The position numbers and the translations under genes were made by a program. A stretch of DNA of 64,000 nucleotides, from assembly GCA_030704615.1 (NCBI GenBank), contig CM060734.1, positions 12,092,001 through 12,156,000 of the forward strand. Reading direction: 5' to 3'. Position 1 is the stretch's first letter. Each line of letters opens with the position of its first letter. Shown here piece after piece: positions 59,765 through 64,000 of this stretch. The DNA comes from Takakia lepidozioides (taxonomy: Eukaryota > Streptophyta > Takakiopsida > Takakiales > Takakiaceae). Under the pieces are notes generated by a model that did no database searches, was not told where the DNA came from, and worked only from the letters and a program-made list of their open reading frames with translations.

Positions 59765-60405
59765 ATCTCCGCTCCCCTGTTCCCAATCGCTGCTCCCCTG
59801 TTCCCACATGCATACCGCTCCCCTGTGTTACCGCTCCCCTGTTACTACTCCCGGCTCCCTTGTGCTATTGCTCCCCTGTTTTTAGCCTCTAGCACAGCAT
59901 ACCATCCCTTCATATCTCACTCCCAATCTCTGTTGTGCCACTATTCGCTCCCTCCTTCTCCCTCGTTAGCAGGTTGGCTAGGGTCTCGGAGAAGTTCCCC
60001 CTCACTAAGCCTTCACGGCCTACTCGGTGGTTATTTTTTCCACCTATGTGATACAATTTTTAATTAATTTGATTAAAAGGGTCTCCGTCCCCTTTCTTTA
60101 AGAAATAAAATAAAAAATCATGTATCTAATGTGAGGGTTTACACTAGACATGATGGGAGTTTAATGCGCGCATGCGAGGCTTGCTGGTACAATCCTCGGA
60201 GCTAACCGGAGGGCCCGCAGTCAAATCCCCACCCCCGCTTCCCTCGTGTATGCTTCACGCCCATCCGAGGGTCCCACGCTCCATGTTCCCAGCCCTTGCT
60301 CCTTTGTTCCCACTGCGGCGCTCCACTGTTACCGCTCCGCCGCTCCCCTGCTCCCCGCTCCTCCACTCCCATGTTATTGCTCCCCGCTCCTCTGCTCCAT
60401 TGTAG
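59765..60405. repeat. GCTCCCCTGTT minisatellite, two blocks
   Basis: CCGCTCCCCTGTTCC-like units of about 15-22 bp repeat at 59765-59882 and again, degenerate, at about 60283-60400. Unlike sequence of about 400 bp separates the blocks. Confidence 0.7.
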
Positions 60406-62044
60406 AATTGATCAAAAGATGTAAGATACTAAGTGGTCCTGAAAACGCTAAAGGAGGACAGGAACTAAGCTGCATTAGAATCACAGTCCAATGGTCATCT
60501 GGAGATAAACAAAGCAGCTTGGAGGCGGTGAGGCTTGAAGGTAAGGAGCTGGACAGGAGCTGCGGTGACATTATCAAGAAGAGGTGCAGTAATCAGAACT
60601 TGAGCTGAGTTCTAAATTTGGGGTCTCGACTTTTCTTGTGTCGCCAGTTGAAATCTGCTTCCTCCCCATCACCAGGGGACTTCCCATTGAGGGGGATGGA
60701 TTGTTGCCAGGTAAAGCGCATGTTGGGAAGACTGGAGCCGAGCAAGTTGCCTTTGCCAGGACTGATGGAAATCTTGAAGCAACTTCCTTCCTCGTTGCTA
60801 CTTATAAAGGATCTGACTCTTTTTTCTTTGTCCAACTGTGACAAAATTTCAGGCGCTTTGCTTGATTTGCTGCTCACAGGGAATTTACCAAAACTCCAAG
60901 GAAAACTGATTGCTCGGGATTTTGTTTCAACCGGACTCTCATCTATATCTGAATTCCAGCCAAGGAAGTTCTGGGAAGAGCTGCACATACAGTGTCCCAC
61001 ATTTTCCGCCTCTCAGTTAACATATCATGATAAGTATGAAACAAGACTGATCTGCCCCTAGGGGGTTTTCCCTCATAAACCCAATTACACCTGGTTCTCC
61101 ATAAATTCCACAAAGTGTGGGCTCTAAGAGTGGCCCACATTGGGCAAACACTCATTGGCAGACCAGGCAAAAAGTTCAAAAGCAGGAGAGATGGAGAGGG
61201 AGGAGATGGGAAGGAAGCCCAGTGAGAATAGAATGTGAGAACCAGCCTCCAGATCATGCTAGATAGATTGTAGAACAGCAAGCAGTGTTCAATGGATTCT
61301 GTTTCTGCAAGACAGAGAGTGCATGTAGGGTTATCCTTGTGTGTTTGTTGTCTGACTGGAAGAATTCTATGCGTGAGCTTCCAAAGCTGGAAGCCTGAAA
61401 TCTTTGCGGGTCTCTATTTTCTCCATATATCTTTCCGTATCTTATCCGAGATTCCTTGGGCGAATTGGATGTTGCCCCATTTAGTGGACCATTTGCCTGC
61501 AAAGGAGCAGGGTGGGTTGACAAGGGAGTACCCATTTTTCACAGAGTAGCTGAAAAATGGGCTTTTCTTCTTATCCATCCACTTCCACTCCCCCGGGTCA
61601 AACTGCAGATCTTCCAGAGGGCATGTGAGGAACTAGGTAAGAGTTTCATGACGAGCCCATTGAGCTTCCATCCCTGGGGGGTGCACTCTTTATAAAATGT
61701 GCGTATCACGTGCGTTCGTCGGCTAATAAAAAAAACCCCTGTATATGGGTCCTGGTATAATTTATACCCCCTCTGTACATACTTTTTGAAAATTATAAAA
61801 CCCTCTTCTGTAAATATATAGAAATTTTTAATTTTTAAAAAGTACTTGAAAATTCATATCTCCCACACCGCAAGTCCCAAAATTATGAGACCAAGCCGGT
61901 GCACCCCTCCTCATTGAGGGCTTTCCAATGGTACCAAACACCAGGGCTGGGGCCCCGCGGTTTGGGAGATCTCAACGATGACACAAAACACAACAAACTG
62001 TCTTTCATCTATATTACTGTTAATCGTGACATTTGTTTCAAGAA

Positions 62045-62222
62045 TCGTGGAGTAACCTAGTGGTATGCAGGTACTTGTGGTGTGTAGGTGGTCTTGAGTT
62101 CAAATCTGTGTAGCGAAATACATGTATTTTTGAAGTTTTTGAAAAACTCAAGATTACATGGTGATTTTGAACCCACGATGAGTGTCATGACAATGCTAAT
62201 CTTCACCACTATGCTACCTTCT
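62045..62222. repeat. Inverted pair of tRNA-like sequences
   Basis: Plus strand: TAACCTAGTGGTATG and GAGTTCAAATCTG (62055-62108). Minus strand: TAGCATAGTGGTGAAG and GGGTTCAAAATCACC (about 62213 down to 62160). Each has A-box- and B-box-like motifs at tRNA spacing, and they converge on one another. Neither gives a full cloverleaf. Confidence 0.5.
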
Positions 62223-62261
62223 TAATCACGATAACTCGTTGCTGTAGACTTATATTTAAGG

Positions 62262-62790
62262 TATTGTTTACCCCCCTATGTATGTATAATGTTGTACATG
62301 GGGAGGTCCCTTCTTCACCGTCTGCACAACTTTCTCTGCCAAGCCATCGGCCTCAGGGTGATCCCGAGAAATGGTACGGTGGTCTATCAAGGCTTTATCA
62401 CACAAAGCCTGAAACTCCCCCAAGAACTATCTCCCTTGGTCCATGAGATGGAGCACCGAATCGGCTAAGCACACGATCCAAGAATGCATATGCAGCCCCC
62501 TTACTAGCCTTGTCAGGCAACGGAACCAACTCAATCCACTTGGAGAAGTGCTCCACCATCACCAACACATATTTGTGGTGGCGCATCGTCAGTGGCAACG
62601 GTCCTGCGAAGTCAAGACTCCACCTGTAGCCCAATCCCATGATCGAAAAGATGATGCAATTGTGGCGTAGAGGCGTTGAATGAAGCACACAATACCCCCT
62701 CCTATGCACGCACGTGGCTGGTACAGGTGCACCCCCCAGGCTTCCATCCCTGCGGTAACGGGTTAACATTTCCTTTGTCATCAAGCACTC
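62262..62790 (-). pseudogene. Ty3/gypsy integrase core fragment, inactive
   Basis: A minus-strand remnant of an LTR-retrotransposon integrase. The first catalytic Asp lies in SLDFAGPLP (about 62613), followed by YVLVMVEHFSKW and FLDRVLSRFG. The second catalytic Asp region (DQGR, about 62440) is followed at once by an in-frame TAG and a change of frame; the third acidic residue lies in HPEADGLAE (about 62345). The element is dead. No LTRs, gag or reverse transcriptase were found nearby. Confidence 0.8.
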
Positions 62791-63645
62791 TTATGTGGAA
62801 AAAGATTATCTTATCCACCTCCACAATTTCTGTATATGCGAGATCACCCTCACAATCAGCCTATCAGGCAGGGGCTATCCAATTCCGACTTTCCTCACTC
62901 AGTATGGGAGTCATGTACTGTGAGACATTGGCAAGAAGAGTGCCCCCCATGCCTTGGATATCCTTCTGCCAAACCTTTCTAATATAGCCTCTTCTGTTAG
63001 GAATTCCTCTCCTGAGCGCATGGCTGCAATGTGGGTGAAACCTTGCCCTCCCCAGAAAGCCTATCTGGGGGTTTGCGTGAGCAAAATACCTGAGTCCATG
63101 TTGGAGTTTGCAAACAGGGGTTGCCGTAGACATTCTTGCCGGTTGCCAGGCATTCTTTGAGTAAGGTTTCCTCTGATGCTTTACCAAGCTTTCCATATAG
63201 ATTGCCCGGGGTCCAGAGCCAAGTGTCACAACAGCGTTATTACCTTGAATGATCCATCTGAGTGGTTGAGCCCAGAGGGTGGAGGTTGCAGGTATGGAGC
63301 CCATGAGGTAGGGTTTAATTAGCTTGCTCTAGGGGGAGTTCCTATGAGTGATCGCCCTAGGAATCCATTTTGCCAACAAAAGCCTTTATCTGTGCACCAG
63401 GGTCCATGATTCCCAGGTCGCCTCGGCTTTTCTTTTGACACATTGATTCCAAAAGAGGAGTGCTCTTCTCACCGGTGTTGTTGGGGGTGGCTCCCCAAAT
63501 AAAGTTGCGTGTGAGGCCTATAATTTCCTTGACCATGACTGAATTGGGGTTCTAGACAGCGAAGAACCATATTGCGAAGAACCATATTGAGGCTTGCAGT
63601 ACTTGGTTTGCCACGAGGGCCCTTCCCACAATTTAAAGCATTGCA

Positions 63646-64000
63646 CACTACAACAGATCGCGGTATATCTGACTACCGAGCCGCGGTAGTCATGGTTTCC
63701 TAACTTTGACCATGACTTCCCTGTATTTTTGGGCCAAATGGGGCTTCACGTAGTCGTTGAAATGACTACGTGACCACGTGGTCCTCTGGGCGACTACTTT
63801 GGTAGACGTCGTCATGACTGTATGGCTCCGCACTAGATGGAAGGGTGGTCAACGAGGTTGACCAGCGCGAGCTTGCCACCAAATAGTCGCTGGAATGACT
63901 TCTAGTGCAAGCTTGGTAACCAAAATGTTTAAAAATTTAAGAAGTTACTTATAGGGTTGCCCATTAGAGGACTGGGACTTGGCCTCTTTTTGGCTTTTTT
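63646..64000 (+). mobile_element. Left end of a putative CACTA element
   Basis: CACTACAACAGATCGCGG starts at 63646 where the LINE remnant stops. CACTACAA-type termini are typical of CACTA (En/Spm) elements. Short subterminal repeats (GTAGTCATG, GACTACGTG, and the hairpin CACGTAGTC...GACTACGTG at 63752-63777) follow, as expected. The right end is outside the window. Confidence 0.5.

Larger units (their letters stand above)
60900..63645 (-). mobile_element. LINE C-terminal remnant, interrupted
   Basis: Two pieces on the minus strand. The upstream piece (63645-about 62800) has the post-RT signature IIGLTRNFIWG and a GDLGIMD-type block near 63400-63520. The downstream piece (61690-60900) has the zf-RVT region: WKLTHRILP, then CTLC.....IEHCLLFY (about 61260-61400) and a Trp-rich LWNLWRTRCNWVYEGK (about 61090-61140). 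Frameshifts and stops are numerous. Unrelated sequence at about 61.7-62.8 kb, including a Ty3/gypsy integrase fragment, lies between the pieces. Confidence 0.65.

Overview
The window looks like gene-poor, repeat-rich nuclear DNA of a streptophyte (a land plant or a charophyte alga) with a large genome. The evidence is a plant-specific SIAMESE-type cell-cycle inhibitor gene, a plant-type TRAF zinc-finger gene with long introns, spliceosomal introns with GT/AG borders, and many plant-style transposon remnants. The species cannot be fixed from the sequence alone; a charophyte such as Chara is one possibility, and this is only inference.

Layout. 0.1-1.9 kb (minus): a five-exon gene of an uncharacterised family carrying a ParB/sulfiredoxin-like DGNHR motif, broken by a nonsense codon and a one-base insertion. 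2.4-5.0 kb: a satellite array of about 250-330 bp dimers. 5.0-6.1, 9.2-11.5, 16.5-16.9 and 19.8-21.2 kb: four copies, in both orientations, of one complex repeat built from 120-bp monomers plus a core. 7.2 kb: a tRNA-derived SINE, with a 3' fragment of the same family at 10.2 kb. 11.9-13.8 kb: hairpin-unit satellite split by a TIR element. 14.7-15.6 kb: GGCGCC-containing tandem repeat. 18-19.3 kb: a broken unknown ORF and several inverted repeats. 21.9-23.4 kb: a second copy of the TIR element with a 722-bp hAT-type element inserted in it. 23.9-28.9 kb: very AT-rich DNA with two more tandem arrays. 32.2-35.2 kb: three TIR elements with TAA target duplications.

The intact coding content lies in the second half. 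At 41.77-42.20 kb (plus) is a single-exon SIAMESE-related CDK inhibitor behind a GC-rich region with a TATA box. At 49.1-57.6 kb (minus) is a TRAF-type zinc-finger/coiled-coil gene of about six exons, all joined in phase 0. Its 4.2-kb intron holds one LINE on the plus strand with a 5'-truncated second LINE inserted into it on the minus strand, and a plausible promoter (TATA box and two heat-shock-element-like palindromes) lies near 58.5 kb. The last 4 kb is a graveyard of LINE, Ty3/gypsy integrase, tRNA-like and CACTA-type sequence.

The two good genes are unrelated in function and do not form a cluster. No rRNA gene, functional tRNA gene, CRISPR array or bacterial-type operon was seen.
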